From Brevibacterium sp. XM4083 (GTDB lineage Bacteria; Actinomycetota; Actinomycetes; Actinomycetales; Brevibacteriaceae): a DNA stretch of 64,000 nucleotides. The position numbers were made by a program, and so were the translations under genes. The notes under the pieces were generated by a model. That model did no database searches. It saw only the letters and a list, made by a program, of their open reading frames with translations, and was not told the origin of the DNA. The stretch lies in NCBI RefSeq assembly GCF_006489205.2, contig NZ_VFYR02000004.1:456101-520100 (forward strand), in the 5' to 3' direction. Each line of letters opens with the position of its first letter. Position 1 is the first letter of the stretch. This document shows positions 28,096 to 36,967 of the stretch, piece after piece.

Positions 28096-28865
28096 GTGAT
28101 GACTCCCAGTTCTCCGTAGTCGGCGTGGACGGTGTCGCCGGGGTGGACCCACATCGGTCGCGTGAACGAGCCGGCGAGCACGGTCTCGCCCGCCCGCAGG
28201 CTCTCCCCGTGGTCGGCGAGCTTGTTCGCCAGCCACGCGATGCCGCGGCCCGGATGGTCGAGGACGGCTGCGGCGACACCGGAATCCTCGATCGTCTCGT
28301 TGCGGTAGAGCAGGGCGGACACCCAGCGCAGGTCGACGGCGTCGACGGCCACCGGCCGACCGCCGAGGACCATCGCGCCGAGGGCCGCATTGTCGGAGAT
28401 CGTGTCGACGATCGTGCGCCCCTCCATCTCGATGCGCGAGGAGAGGACCTCGAGCGCCGGGACGACGTACTCGGTCGCCCGGAGCACGTCGATGAGCGTG
28501 ACGTCGGGACCGGTGAGGTCGGCACCGAGGACGAACGCGAGCTCGACCTCGATGCGGACTCCCGAGTACTGCGCGTGGTCGATGACCGCACCGGTCTCGT
28601 AGACCTGGTCGGCGAAGATCGTCCCGTAGTCGGGTTCGGTGATGCCGGTGGCCTGCTGCATCGGCTTCGACGTCAGACCGATCTTGTGCCCGACCATCCG
28701 CCGTCCCGCGGCCTCGCCGCGCCGGCGCCACTCCCGCTGGACCGCGTACGAGTCCTCGACGGTCATGTCCGGGTGGGCGGCGGTGAGCAGACCGATCTTC
28801 GACCGCGTCCTCTCCGCTTCCGCGAGCTCATCGGCGATGCCCTCGATGACGGCGTCTTCGAGCAT
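28080..28865 (-). CDS. hpaH: 2-oxohept-4-ene-1,7-dioate hydratase
   Basis: A 261-aa hydratase of the HpaH/MhpD family that adds water to 2-oxohept-4-enedioate before aldol cleavage. KIGLTSKPMQ, VELAFVLG and DHPGRGIAWLANKL mark the family, and the two acidic residues in VELAFV and the GHKIG lysine belong to the active site. It lies nine bases after hpaD. Confidence 0.93.
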   Translation of the reverse strand: MLEDAVIEGIADELAEAERTRSKIGLLTAAHPDMTVEDSYAVQREWRRRGEAAGRRMVGHKIGLTSKPMQQATGITEPDYGTIFADQVYETGAVIDHAQYSGVRIEVELAFVLGADLTGPDVTLIDVLRATEYVVPALEVLSSRIEMEGRTIVDTISDNAALGAMVLGGRPVAVDAVDLRWVSALLYRNETIEDSGVAAAVLDHPGRGIAWLANKLADHGESLRAGETVLAGSFTRPMWVHPGDTVHADYGELGVITCRFA

Positions 28866-28874
28866 GTCCCCTCC

Positions 28875-29987
28875 TCAGAGCTGGTGGCCGAGCTTGAATT
28901 CCTCTTCGCCGTCCTCGGCGCCCGAGCGGGCTCCGAAGTCGGATTCGGCGTCCTCCCGGCGCGTGTAGGAGAACCCGTCGGCGCCGATCGTCACCTCCAG
29001 CTCGGAGTCGTCGGTGCGGGCGGTGAGCGGGACGGGGTTGCCCTCGAGGTCGAGGACCGTCGAGGCGTCGGTGTACCACGAGGGCACGACCGGGTTGCCC
29101 CACCAGTCACGACGCTGGTTGTCGTGGACGTCCCACGTCACCCGCGGGTTGTCGGGGTCGCCGGTGTAGTAGTCCTGGGTGTAGATCTCGATGCGGTGCC
29201 CGTCGGGATCGCGCAGGTAGAGGTAGAAGGCGTTCGACACCCCGTGCCGGCCGGGTCCCCGCTCGATCGAGTCGGACATCCGCAGCGCGCCGAGCTTGTC
29301 GCAGATCGCGAGGATGTTGTGCTTCTCGTGGGTGGCGAACGCGACGTGGTGCATGCGCGGTCCGTCGCCGCCGGTCATCGCGGTGTCGTGGACGGTGGGC
29401 TTGCGGCGCATCCACGCCGCGTAGACGGTGCCCTCGTCGTCCTGGATGTCCTCGGTGACGCGGAAGCCGAGGTCCTCCATGTAGTTCACGGCGCGCGGCA
29501 CGTCCGGGGTGACCTGGTTGAAGTGGTCGAGGCGGACGAGCGCACCGGGCGAGTAGAGGTCGTAGCGCCAGGCCAGGCGCTCGACGTGGTCGACGTCGTA
29601 GAAGAACTCGTAGGGGAAGCCGAGCGGATCCTGCACGCGCACGGAGTCGCCGATGCCGCGGACGAAGCCGTCCTTGCGCCGCTCGACGGGGCAGCCGAGC
29701 TCACGGTAGAACGCCTCGGCGGCGTCGACCTCCTCCGGGCTGCGGACCCGGAACGAGAACGCGGCGACCGCGGGCACGGGTCCCTTGCGGAGGACGAGGT
29801 TGTGGTGGATGAACTCCTCCATCGACCGCAGGTAGACGGAGTTCTCGTCCTCCCAGGTGACCTGCAGGTCGAGGACGTCGACGTAGAAGTCGCGGGAGGC
29901 CTGGAGATCGGTGACGACGATCTCCATGTACGCGCAGCGCACGACGTCGGGCGCGGGAACGGTGGGGGTGGTGATGGGGTCGGACAT
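28875..29987 (-). CDS. hpaD: Homoprotocatechuate (3,4-dihydroxyphenylacetate) 2,3-dioxygenase
   Basis: This 370-aa extradiol ring-cleavage dioxygenase opens homoprotocatechuate to 5-carboxymethyl-2-hydroxymuconate semialdehyde. With ATG at 29987 the numbering coincides with the crystallised Brevibacterium fuscum enzyme: metal ligands His155, His214 and Glu267, acid-base His200, and Asn157 and Tyr257. Two vicinal-oxygen-chelate modules are present. AGAGGA lies before the ATG; a GTG five codons upstream is in frame but less likely. The Brevibacterium enzyme uses Fe(II), and close similarity suggests the same here. Confidence 0.97.
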   Translation of the reverse strand: MSDPITTPTVPAPDVVRCAYMEIVVTDLQASRDFYVDVLDLQVTWEDENSVYLRSMEEFIHHNLVLRKGPVPAVAAFSFRVRSPEEVDAAEAFYRELGCPVERRKDGFVRGIGDSVRVQDPLGFPYEFFYDVDHVERLAWRYDLYSPGALVRLDHFNQVTPDVPRAVNYMEDLGFRVTEDIQDDEGTVYAAWMRRKPTVHDTAMTGGDGPRMHHVAFATHEKHNILAICDKLGALRMSDSIERGPGRHGVSNAFYLYLRDPDGHRIEIYTQDYYTGDPDNPRVTWDVHDNQRRDWWGNPVVPSWYTDASTVLDLEGNPVPLTARTDDSELEVTIGADGFSYTRREDAESDFGARSGAEDGEEEFKLGHQL

Positions 29988-29998
29988 GGGTTTTCCTC

Positions 29999-31504
29999 TC
30001 ACTGCTTCCCGAAGACGGGATTGTGGACCTCGCCGAGGTTGATGTGCACGGCCTGCTGGTCGGTGTAGAAGTCGATCGAGCGGTAACCGCCCTCGTGGCC
30101 GAGGCCCGAGGCCTTGACGCCGCCGAAGGGGGTGCGCAGGTCACGGACGTTGTTCGAGTTCAGCCACACCATGCCGGATTCGACGGCCTGCGCGAAGTTG
30201 TGGGCGCGCTTGAGGTCCGAGGTCCAGATGTACGCGGCGAGCCCGTACTTCGTGTCGTTGGCGAGCTCGAGCGCCTCCTCGTCGGAGGAGAACTTCGTGA
30301 TCGCGACGACGGGGCCGAAGATCTCCTCCTGGTAGATGCGCGCATCGGGGGTGACGTCGGCGAAGACGGTGGGCTGGACGAAGTTGCCGTCCTCGAAGCC
30401 CTCGGGGCGTCCGCCGCCGGCGACGAGGCGGCCCTCCTCCTTGCCGAGCTCGACGTAGGACATGACCTTCTCGTAGTGCTCGGGGTGGACGAGGGCGGCC
30501 ACCTCGGTGTCGGGGTCCGAGGGCAGACCGACCTTGACCCGCTTCGCCTGGGCGGCGTAGCGCTCGACGAACTCGTCGTAGATCGAGTCCTCGACGAGGA
30601 TGCGCGACCCGGCGGTGCAGCGCTCCCCGTTGAGGGAGAAGACCCCGAAGATCGTCGCGTTGACGGCGGCGTCGAGGTCCGCGTCGGCGAAGACGACGGC
30701 CGGGGACTTCCCGCCGAGCTCCATCGACAGGCCCTTGAGCCACGGGGCGGCGTTGGCGAAGATCGCCTGACCGGTCGAGGACTCACCGGTGAAGGAGATG
30801 AGCGGCACGTCGGGGTGCTTGACGAGGGAATCGCCGGCGAAGCCCTCTTCGCCGAAGCCGTTGACCATGTTGAACACGCCCGTGGGCAGGCCGGCCTCTT
30901 CGAAGATGCCCGGCCACAGAGACGCCGAGAGCGGGGTGAACTCGGCGGGCTTGAGCACGACGGTGTTGCCGGTCGCCAGCGCCGGGCCGAGCTTCCACGA
31001 TTCGAGCATGAACGGGGTGTTCCACGGGGTGATGAGCCCGGCCACGCCCTTGGGCTTGCGGTTGACGTAGTTGGCCTGCCGTCCGGGCACCTTGTAGGCA
31101 TCGTCGGTCTGGGCGACGATGAGGTCGGCGAAGAAGCGGAAGTTCTCCGCTGCCCGGCGGGCCTGGCCCTTGGCCTGGGTGATCGGCAGCCCGGAGTCGT
31201 AGGACTCCATGGCCGCGAGCTCGTCCTCGCGGGACTCGACGATGTCGGCGATGCGGTTGAGCACGCGGGCCCGTTCGCGCGGGAGCATCGTCGGCCACGG
31301 ACCCTCTTCGAAGGCCTTCTTCGCCGCGGCGACGGCGCGATCGATGTCGGCCTTCTTGCCCGAGGCGGCCTTGATGTAGGGCTGGTTCGTCACAGGATTG
31401 ATGACGTCGAACTCGTCGCCGTCGAGGGAGTCGACGAACTCGCCGTCGATGTAGTGGCGAATCTTCTCCGGCAGGTTGGCGGGAGCACTGGTGGACGCAG
31501 TCAT
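29999..31504 (-). CDS. hpaE: 5-carboxymethyl-2-hydroxymuconate semialdehyde dehydrogenase
   Basis: A 501-aa NAD-dependent aldehyde dehydrogenase that oxidises the ring-cleavage semialdehyde. LITPWNTPFMLESWK, the general base glutamate in MELGGKSP and the catalytic cysteine in NGERCTAGSR are visible. The gene overlaps the GntR gene by four bases and ends 11 bases before hpaD. Position and the HpaE-like sequence support the specific assignment. Confidence 0.93.
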   Translation of the reverse strand: MTASTSAPANLPEKIRHYIDGEFVDSLDGDEFDVINPVTNQPYIKAASGKKADIDRAVAAAKKAFEEGPWPTMLPRERARVLNRIADIVESREDELAAMESYDSGLPITQAKGQARRAAENFRFFADLIVAQTDDAYKVPGRQANYVNRKPKGVAGLITPWNTPFMLESWKLGPALATGNTVVLKPAEFTPLSASLWPGIFEEAGLPTGVFNMVNGFGEEGFAGDSLVKHPDVPLISFTGESSTGQAIFANAAPWLKGLSMELGGKSPAVVFADADLDAAVNATIFGVFSLNGERCTAGSRILVEDSIYDEFVERYAAQAKRVKVGLPSDPDTEVAALVHPEHYEKVMSYVELGKEEGRLVAGGGRPEGFEDGNFVQPTVFADVTPDARIYQEEIFGPVVAITKFSSDEEALELANDTKYGLAAYIWTSDLKRAHNFAQAVESGMVWLNSNNVRDLRTPFGGVKASGLGHEGGYRSIDFYTDQQAVHINLGEVHNPVFGKQ

Positions 31505-32190
31505 GACTTGTCCCTCTCTGTTGCTGTGGTGGCTTCTTGGTAGCTGTGCAGGGTGGCGGTGCGGTGGGCGCGGACGACGCGTTCGACCTCATCCGCCGAG
31601 GCGGCCGCCCGGATGAGCGCGATGATCCGGGAGTGCTCGTCGACGGATTCCCGCGCGCGTTCGGGAACGAAGGAGAACGTCGAGTTGCGCAGGTGCGCGA
31701 GCCGGTCCCATTCGACGCCGACGAGCGTGCGGAGGCGATCGTTGGGGCAGCGGGCGAAGAGCGCGGCATGGAACTCGTGGTTGAGCCGCGTGAACTCGAC
31801 CGGGTCGAAGTCGTCGAGCAGGGCGAGCATCTGCTCGTTGAGCGCCTCGGCGGCGGCGAGGTCACCGTCGGTGATGTGGGTGAGCGCCTGCGCCGTCGCC
31901 GCGCCCTCGAGGATCGCGACGGCCTCCATCGACTGGACGTACGACCCGTGGTCGACCATCGCCACCCGCGCCCCGACGTTGCGTTCGAAGGTGACGAGAC
32001 CGTCGGCTTCGAGCCTGCGGATCGCCTCCCGCACGGGCACGACGGAGGTGTCGAGGTCGACGGCGATCTGCGAGAGCACGAGCTTGTCACCGGCGTCGAA
32101 CGTGTGGTCCCCGATGCGCTCGCGGATCCAGTTGTACGCGAGCTCGGCCTTGCTCAGACGCTGGCCGAGCGGGGCGGCCTCGGCGGTCAT
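31501..32190 (-). CDS. GntR/FadR-type regulator of the hpa genes
   Basis: A 229-aa repressor-type protein with an N-terminal winged helix (LSQIAVDLDTSVVPVREAIRRLEADGL) and a C-terminal FCD ligand domain. The latter has FHAALFARC and a late DEHSRII, giving likely metal-binding histidines. The ATG at 32190 is chosen because its ATGA overlaps the stop of the upstream fusion gene; starts at 32205 and 32226 are in frame. Being inside the operon, it probably controls the operon and the divergent hydroxylase through the ATCGTAT/ATACGAT sites. Confidence 0.88.
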   Translation of the reverse strand: MTAEAAPLGQRLSKAELAYNWIRERIGDHTFDAGDKLVLSQIAVDLDTSVVPVREAIRRLEADGLVTFERNVGARVAMVDHGSYVQSMEAVAILEGAATAQALTHITDGDLAAAEALNEQMLALLDDFDPVEFTRLNHEFHAALFARCPNDRLRTLVGVEWDRLAHLRNSTFSFVPERARESVDEHSRIIALIRAAASADEVERVVRAHRTATLHSYQEATTATERDKS

Positions 32191-33656
32191 CGTGAGCTCT
32201 TCCATTCCTCGAACTTCGCCTTCCACTCACCGGTCGGCGGGAAGAGACCGTCGACGGGGTTGCCGGCGGCGACCTGATCGGCGACCCAGCCGTCCTCGGT
32301 CTCTTTCTCCAGCGCTGCGTCGACGACCTCCTCGGCGAGGTCACGCGGGATGACGATGACCCCGTCGTCGTCGCCGACGATCACATCGCCGGGCAGGACG
32401 GTGGCGTTGCCGCAGGCCACGGCGACATCGGACTCCCACGGCACGTGCTTGCGGCCGAGCACCGCGGGGTTCTTCGCGGTCGCGAACACCGGGAGGATGC
32501 CGGCCACCTCCGCAGCGTCGCGGACGCCCCCGTCGGTGACGACCCCGGCGGCGCCGAGGGACTTCGCGCGGAGAGCGAGGATGTCACCGAGCGTGCCCGA
32601 TCCGGACTCGCCGCGGGCCTCGATGACGATGACCTCGCCGGGCTTGAGGGAGTCGAAGGCGCGCTTCTGCGCGTTGTAGCCTCCCCCGTGGGACGTGAAG
32701 AGGTCCTCCCGGTTGGGGACGAAGCGCAAAGTCTTCGCGACCCCGACGAGCGTCGTGCCCGCGGCGAGCGGACGGACCCCGTCGATGACGACGTTGTTGA
32801 GGCCGCGGGCACGCAGCTGCGCGGACAGGCCCGCGGTCGGCGCCTTCTCCAGCTTCTCGCGCAGCCTGTCGGGCAGGGATCCGTCGTCTGCGGGCGGGAG
32901 GCCGGCCTCCTCGCGGGAGCCCCACGCATCGGCGGCGAGCGCCTCGGTGACGGCCGGGGTGCTGCCGAGGGCTGCGTCGAAGTCGCCGGGACCCTCGACG
33001 ACCTCGGTGCGCAGGCGTCCCGAGCTCAGCTGCTCCCCCGAGTCCGAGGAGGCGCCGGTGACCTCGACCTCGACGACATCGCCGGGGGCGACGACGGTCG
33101 ACCCGGCCGGGGTGCCGGTGAGGATGACGTCCCCGGACTCGAGCGTGAAGTGCTGGCTGAGGTCGGCGATGATCTGCGTGAGCGGGAAGATGAGCTGGTC
33201 GGGGCCGGTGCCGTCGTCCTGGACGAGGGAGCCGTTGACCCACGTCCGGATCGTCAGCTCCTGCGGGTCGACCTCGGCGGCGGGGATGAGGTTCGGACCC
33301 AGCGGGGTGTAGCCGTCGCGGCTCTTCGAGCGCACGTTCGACCCCTTGTCGGGGGTCTTGAGGTCGTAGAGGCCGAAGTCGTTGGAGGCGGTGACGCCGG
33401 CGACGTGGTCCCACGCCTCGTGCGCGGTGACCCGATGGGCGGGGCTGCCGATGACGATGGCGATCTCGCCCTCGAACGCGAGCAGCTTCGTGTCGGCGGG
33501 GCGCTCGATCGTCGCTCCGCTCGGGGCGACCGAGCTCGAGGCCTTGAGGAAGTACGAGGGCGCGGCGGGGCGCGTGCCGCGCTGGGCCGAACGGGACTCG
33601 TACGCCACATGGACGGCGATGATCTTGCCGGGGCGGGAGGGCACTGCAGTCGACAT
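32187..33656 (-). CDS. Fusion of fumarylacetoacetate-hydrolase-like (HpaG) and RraA-like domains
   Basis: A 489-aa protein with an FAH-fold domain (about 10-215: LAFEGEIAIVIG, ASNDFGLYDLK, GDVILTGTPAGS) and an RraA/HMG-aldolase-like domain (about 270-465). The latter carries GDILALRAK and the DGGVRDAAEVAG metal motif. E. coli HpaG is two FAH repeats that decarboxylate and isomerise the ring-cleavage triacid; here the second half is replaced. RraA relatives include oxaloacetate decarboxylases, so the domains may split isomerase and decarboxylase work (inference). ATG at 33656 has CGAGG upstream. It is first in the operon. Confidence 0.88.
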   Translation of the reverse strand: MSTAVPSRPGKIIAVHVAYESRSAQRGTRPAAPSYFLKASSSVAPSGATIERPADTKLLAFEGEIAIVIGSPAHRVTAHEAWDHVAGVTASNDFGLYDLKTPDKGSNVRSKSRDGYTPLGPNLIPAAEVDPQELTIRTWVNGSLVQDDGTGPDQLIFPLTQIIADLSQHFTLESGDVILTGTPAGSTVVAPGDVVEVEVTGASSDSGEQLSSGRLRTEVVEGPGDFDAALGSTPAVTEALAADAWGSREEAGLPPADDGSLPDRLREKLEKAPTAGLSAQLRARGLNNVVIDGVRPLAAGTTLVGVAKTLRFVPNREDLFTSHGGGYNAQKRAFDSLKPGEVIVIEARGESGSGTLGDILALRAKSLGAAGVVTDGGVRDAAEVAGILPVFATAKNPAVLGRKHVPWESDVAVACGNATVLPGDVIVGDDDGVIVIPRDLAEEVVDAALEKETEDGWVADQVAAGNPVDGLFPPTGEWKAKFEEWKSSR

Positions 33657-33689
33657 CGAAACCTCGTTCTCTCGTCGTTGATTGATTGA

Positions 33690-33701
33690 ATCGTATACGA
33701 T
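33690..33701. promoter_or_regulatory. GntR-type operator 1 (ATCGTATACGAT)
   Basis: A perfect 12-bp palindrome 33 bases upstream of the fusion gene, of the kind bound by FadR/FCD regulators. The same half-sites recur at 33753-33774. Confidence 0.65.
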
Positions 33702-33752
33702 GCTTTGCCACTGGACAAGGGGTTGTCCTGATTTCCTGGATTCGCGTGCTTG

Positions 33753-33774
33753 ATCGTATATGAACTGATACGAT
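33753..33774. promoter_or_regulatory. GntR-type operator 2 (ATCGTAT-N8-ATACGAT)
   Basis: Seven-base arms identical to those of operator 1 are separated by eight bases and lie 67 bases before the hydroxylase start. Together the two sites place both divergent promoters under one regulator. Confidence 0.6.
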
Positions 33775-33841
33775 CTCAATCACAGTGTGCGTGATGGATC
33801 ACTCGAGACGCACGAGGGTGTGTGAGAAACCGGAGGCTGAT

Positions 33842-35764
33842 ATGCACTTCCATCAGAACGGCTACGTGTCCGCGGATCCGCGGATCGAGGAGGCGGCGGG
33901 GTACGGCATCGACCGACCCGAAGCCCTGCCCGACGAGGTCGACGTCCTCATCGTCGGCAGCGGACCGGCGGGCATGGTCGCCGCCGCACAGCTCGCCCAG
34001 TATCCCGAGGTCAACACCCGGATCATCGAGAAGCGCGACGGGCGTCTCGTCATCGGCCAGGCCGACGGCATCCAGGCGCGCTCGGTCGAGACGTTCCAGG
34101 CCTTCGGCTTCGCCGAGGAGATCATGCGCGAGGGCTACCACATCACGGAGATGGCCTTCTGGAATCCGGATCCCGAGAACCCCGATCACATCATCCGCAC
34201 CGGCAGGCCCAAGGACGACGAGACCGGCGTCAGCGAGTTCCCGCACCTCATCGTCAACCAGGCCCGCGTCCTCGACTACTTCGCGCAGTTCGCCAAGCAG
34301 TCCCCGGCCCGCATCGAACCCGACTACGGCATCGAGTTCGTCGACCTCTCCGTCGAGGATCCCGCCACCGCCGCCGATCCTCAGCACCCGGTCACGGTGA
34401 CCGTGCGCTACACCGCCGGTGAGCGCGCCGGCCAGCAGCGCACGATCCGCGCCGGCTTCGTCATCGGCAGCGACGGCGCCCGCTCCGGGGTGCGCTCGGC
34501 GATCGGCCGGACGATGTCCGGCGACCAGGCCAACCACGCGTGGGGCGTGATGGACGTCCTCGCCAACACCGACTTCCCCGACATCCGCACGAAGTGCGCG
34601 ATCTCGTCGAAGCACGGCAACATCCTCCACATCCCCCGCGAGGGCGGCCACCTCTTCAGGATGTACGTCGACCTCGGCGAGGTGCCCGTCGACGATGCGC
34701 GCAAGGTGCGCCAGACGAGCATCGAGGACATCATCGCGAAGGCGAACGCCATCATCGCCCCCTACTCGCTCGACGTGAAGAACGTCGCGTGGCACAGCGT
34801 CTACGAGGTCGGCCATCGGCTCACCGACGCCTTCGACGACACCGACGAGTCGGTTCCGGACTCGCCGTGCCCGCGCGTGTTCATCACCGGCGACGCCTGC
34901 CACACGCACTCGGCGAAGGCCGGTCAGGGCATGAACGTCTCGATGCAGGACGGCTTCAACATCGCCTGGAAGCTCGGGCAGGTCGCCACCGGCCGCTCGT
35001 CGTCGGAGCTGCTGCGGACCTACTCGGCCGAGCGCCAGGTCACGGCGAAGAACCTCATCGACTTCGACAAGGAGTGGTCGACGCTCATGGCCACCCCGCA
35101 GGATCAGCTGCCGGACAAGGCCTACCTCGAGGACTTCTACGTCAAGACCGCGGAGTTCCCCGCCGGCTTCATGACCGAGTACACCGAGTCGATGATCACC
35201 GCCTCGACGGCTAACCAGGAGCTCGCGGCGGGCTTCCCCGTCGGCAAGCGCTTCAAGTCCGCGCGCGTCAACCGCGTCGTCGACGCCTACCCCCTCCACC
35301 TCGGGCACGAGGCGAAGGCCGACGGCCGCTGGCGGATCTACGTCTTCGCCGACGGTGCGACCCCAGGGCAGGAGACCGACGCCGAGGCGCTCAACGGGGT
35401 TCCCGGACTCTCCGCCTGGCTCGAATCCGATCCCGCCTCCCCGCTCGTGGCCTATCGCCGCACCGGTGAGGACGTCGACGCCCTCGTCGAGCTCAAGGTC
35501 ATCTACCAGCAGCCGCACACGGAGTTCGACTTCACCGACGTGCCTCCGGTCTTCCGCCCCTTCGTCGGGAAGTTCAGCCTCGAGTACCTTGAGAACATCT
35601 ACGCGGCCCTGCCCGATGACGACATCTTCGACACCCGCGAGATCAGCCGGGACGGTGCCGTCGTCGTCGTGCGCCCCGACCAGTACGTCGCCGGCATCTA
35701 CCCGCTGAGCGCCCATGAGGAGATCGGAAAGTTCTTTGCCGGGGTGTTCCTCCCCGAGAGCTGA
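33842..35764 (+). CDS. MobA-like flavin-dependent aromatic hydroxylase
   Basis: A 640-aa class A FAD monooxygenase of the phenol hydroxylase/3-hydroxybenzoate 4-hydroxylase group. The FAD motif VLIVGSGPAGMVAA, then QARVLDYF, GSDGARSGVR and FITGDACHTHSAKAGQGMN are in order, and a thioredoxin-like C-terminal domain follows from about residue 450. It resembles Comamonas MobA along its length. ATG at 33842 has GGAGG five bases before it. Sharing operators with a homoprotocatechuate operon, it may para-hydroxylate 3-hydroxyphenylacetate; 3-hydroxybenzoate to protocatechuate is the alternative. Confidence 0.88.
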   Translation: MHFHQNGYVSADPRIEEAAGYGIDRPEALPDEVDVLIVGSGPAGMVAAAQLAQYPEVNTRIIEKRDGRLVIGQADGIQARSVETFQAFGFAEEIMREGYHITEMAFWNPDPENPDHIIRTGRPKDDETGVSEFPHLIVNQARVLDYFAQFAKQSPARIEPDYGIEFVDLSVEDPATAADPQHPVTVTVRYTAGERAGQQRTIRAGFVIGSDGARSGVRSAIGRTMSGDQANHAWGVMDVLANTDFPDIRTKCAISSKHGNILHIPREGGHLFRMYVDLGEVPVDDARKVRQTSIEDIIAKANAIIAPYSLDVKNVAWHSVYEVGHRLTDAFDDTDESVPDSPCPRVFITGDACHTHSAKAGQGMNVSMQDGFNIAWKLGQVATGRSSSELLRTYSAERQVTAKNLIDFDKEWSTLMATPQDQLPDKAYLEDFYVKTAEFPAGFMTEYTESMITASTANQELAAGFPVGKRFKSARVNRVVDAYPLHLGHEAKADGRWRIYVFADGATPGQETDAEALNGVPGLSAWLESDPASPLVAYRRTGEDVDALVELKVIYQQPHTEFDFTDVPPVFRPFVGKFSLEYLENIYAALPDDDIFDTREISRDGAVVVVRPDQYVAGIYPLSAHEEIGKFFAGVFLPES

Positions 35765-35843
35765 GGGCCGGCCTGTCTGGGAGCTGGCTGATGACCGGGG
35801 CGAAGGTCTCGGAATGGCACTTCGCGTGTGGCAGGGTGGTCGT

Positions 35844-36314
35844 ATGACCACGAATGAGAAGAGCATCACAGTCACCCGTGTCATCGACCACCCCACGCAG
35901 GAGATCTTCGACGTCCTCACCCTCCCGGAGAACCACGAGCAGTTCGACGGCTCGGGGATGGTGCGGGCGGCGGAGAAGTCCCAGCGCATCCAGGGCGTCG
36001 GCGACGTCTTCGTCATGAACATGTTCGCCGACGCGATGGGCGGCGACTACCAGATGCACAACCATGTCACCGCGTACGACGCGAACAAGATGGTCGGCTG
36101 GCAGCCGGCGCAGTCGGACAACCCGAAGGAGCCCGGCGGCTGGGAATGGGTCTACGAGCTCAATGCGGTCGGCCCCGAGAGCACCGAGGTGACGCTGACC
36201 TACGACTGGTCGAAGGTCGACGACCCGAAGCTGCTCTCACTGTTCCCCGTCGTCAGCGAGGACCAGCTCGACGAGTCGCTCAACCGCTTGGCCGCCGCCG
36301 TCTCCGGGAGCTGA
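35844..36314 (+). CDS. SRPBCC-family protein
   Basis: A 156-aa helix-grip (START/Bet v1-like) protein with the typical ITVTRVIDHPTQEIFDVLTLPENH start, a central strand region and the C-terminal long helix (QLDESLNRLAAAV). Such proteins bind hydrophobic ligands, and no specific function can be given. ATG at 35844 follows a GGGTGG; a -10-like CAGGGT ends six bases before it. It may be transcribed with or apart from the hydroxylase 79 bases upstream. Confidence 0.8.
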   Translation: MTTNEKSITVTRVIDHPTQEIFDVLTLPENHEQFDGSGMVRAAEKSQRIQGVGDVFVMNMFADAMGGDYQMHNHVTAYDANKMVGWQPAQSDNPKEPGGWEWVYELNAVGPESTEVTLTYDWSKVDDPKLLSLFPVVSEDQLDESLNRLAAAVSGS

Positions 36315-36341
36315 CACAGCCCTATCCGGCGGTAGCCGAGC

Positions 36342-36896
36342 TCAGAAGCGCGAGCCCGAGTACTTCTCGGCGTGCCTGCGGTGACGGCAGTGTCGGCTGC
36401 CATAGAGCCCGAAGATGCCGCCGACGATGAGGGCCGTGCTGCCGAGCGCCCACAGCACCGCCCCGGGTGCGGGATAGCCGATCTCCATCCCGCCGACCCA
36501 GCGGCCCTGCTCGTCCATCCCGTCCCACATGAAGAACGGCGGGTCGAGCAGCATGAGGGTGAGCGCCACGAGGAGCACGAGCCCGAGGATCACCGCCGCC
36601 GGGGACCACATGACGAGGGACCGTGAGATCCATGCGGTGACCGCGCACGCGATGATCGCGATCCACGGCAGCAGGAACGCGACGTCGCTCGTCTCCGGCG
36701 CGATCGGCTGCTCGCCGAGCGAGGTGATGACGAGGCGGGGCCCCTCGTGGTTCCCGCTGTCGAGGACGGGCACCCAGATCATCGCCACCCAGGACGCGAG
36801 CGCGACGAGCGGCAGCCACCGCGCCACCCACCGCGACCGTCGACCGCGCGGCAGCAGCTGCGTGCCGACGGGTGCGGGGCGGTCCACGGTGTTCAT
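36342..36896 (-). CDS. Predicted four-helix membrane protein
   Basis: A 184-aa protein with four hydrophobic segments: ARWLPLVALASWVAMIWV, an internal ITS-containing loop, LLPWIAIIACAVTAWI, AVILGLVLLVALTLMLL and AVLWALGSTALIVGGIFGLY. The tail is short and basic with His and Cys. I do not recognise the family. ATG at 36896 is used; starts four and seven codons upstream are possible. It converges on the SRPBCC gene. Confidence 0.65.
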   Translation of the reverse strand: MNTVDRPAPVGTQLLPRGRRSRWVARWLPLVALASWVAMIWVPVLDSGNHEGPRLVITSLGEQPIAPETSDVAFLLPWIAIIACAVTAWISRSLVMWSPAAVILGLVLLVALTLMLLDPPFFMWDGMDEQGRWVGGMEIGYPAPGAVLWALGSTALIVGGIFGLYGSRHCRHRRHAEKYSGSRF

Positions 36897-36967
36897 GACC
36901 ACCATCCTTGGTTTCACCTGCCGCCGGCCGGTGACGGGGATGTTGCAGAACTGTCACCCGGGCTGTC

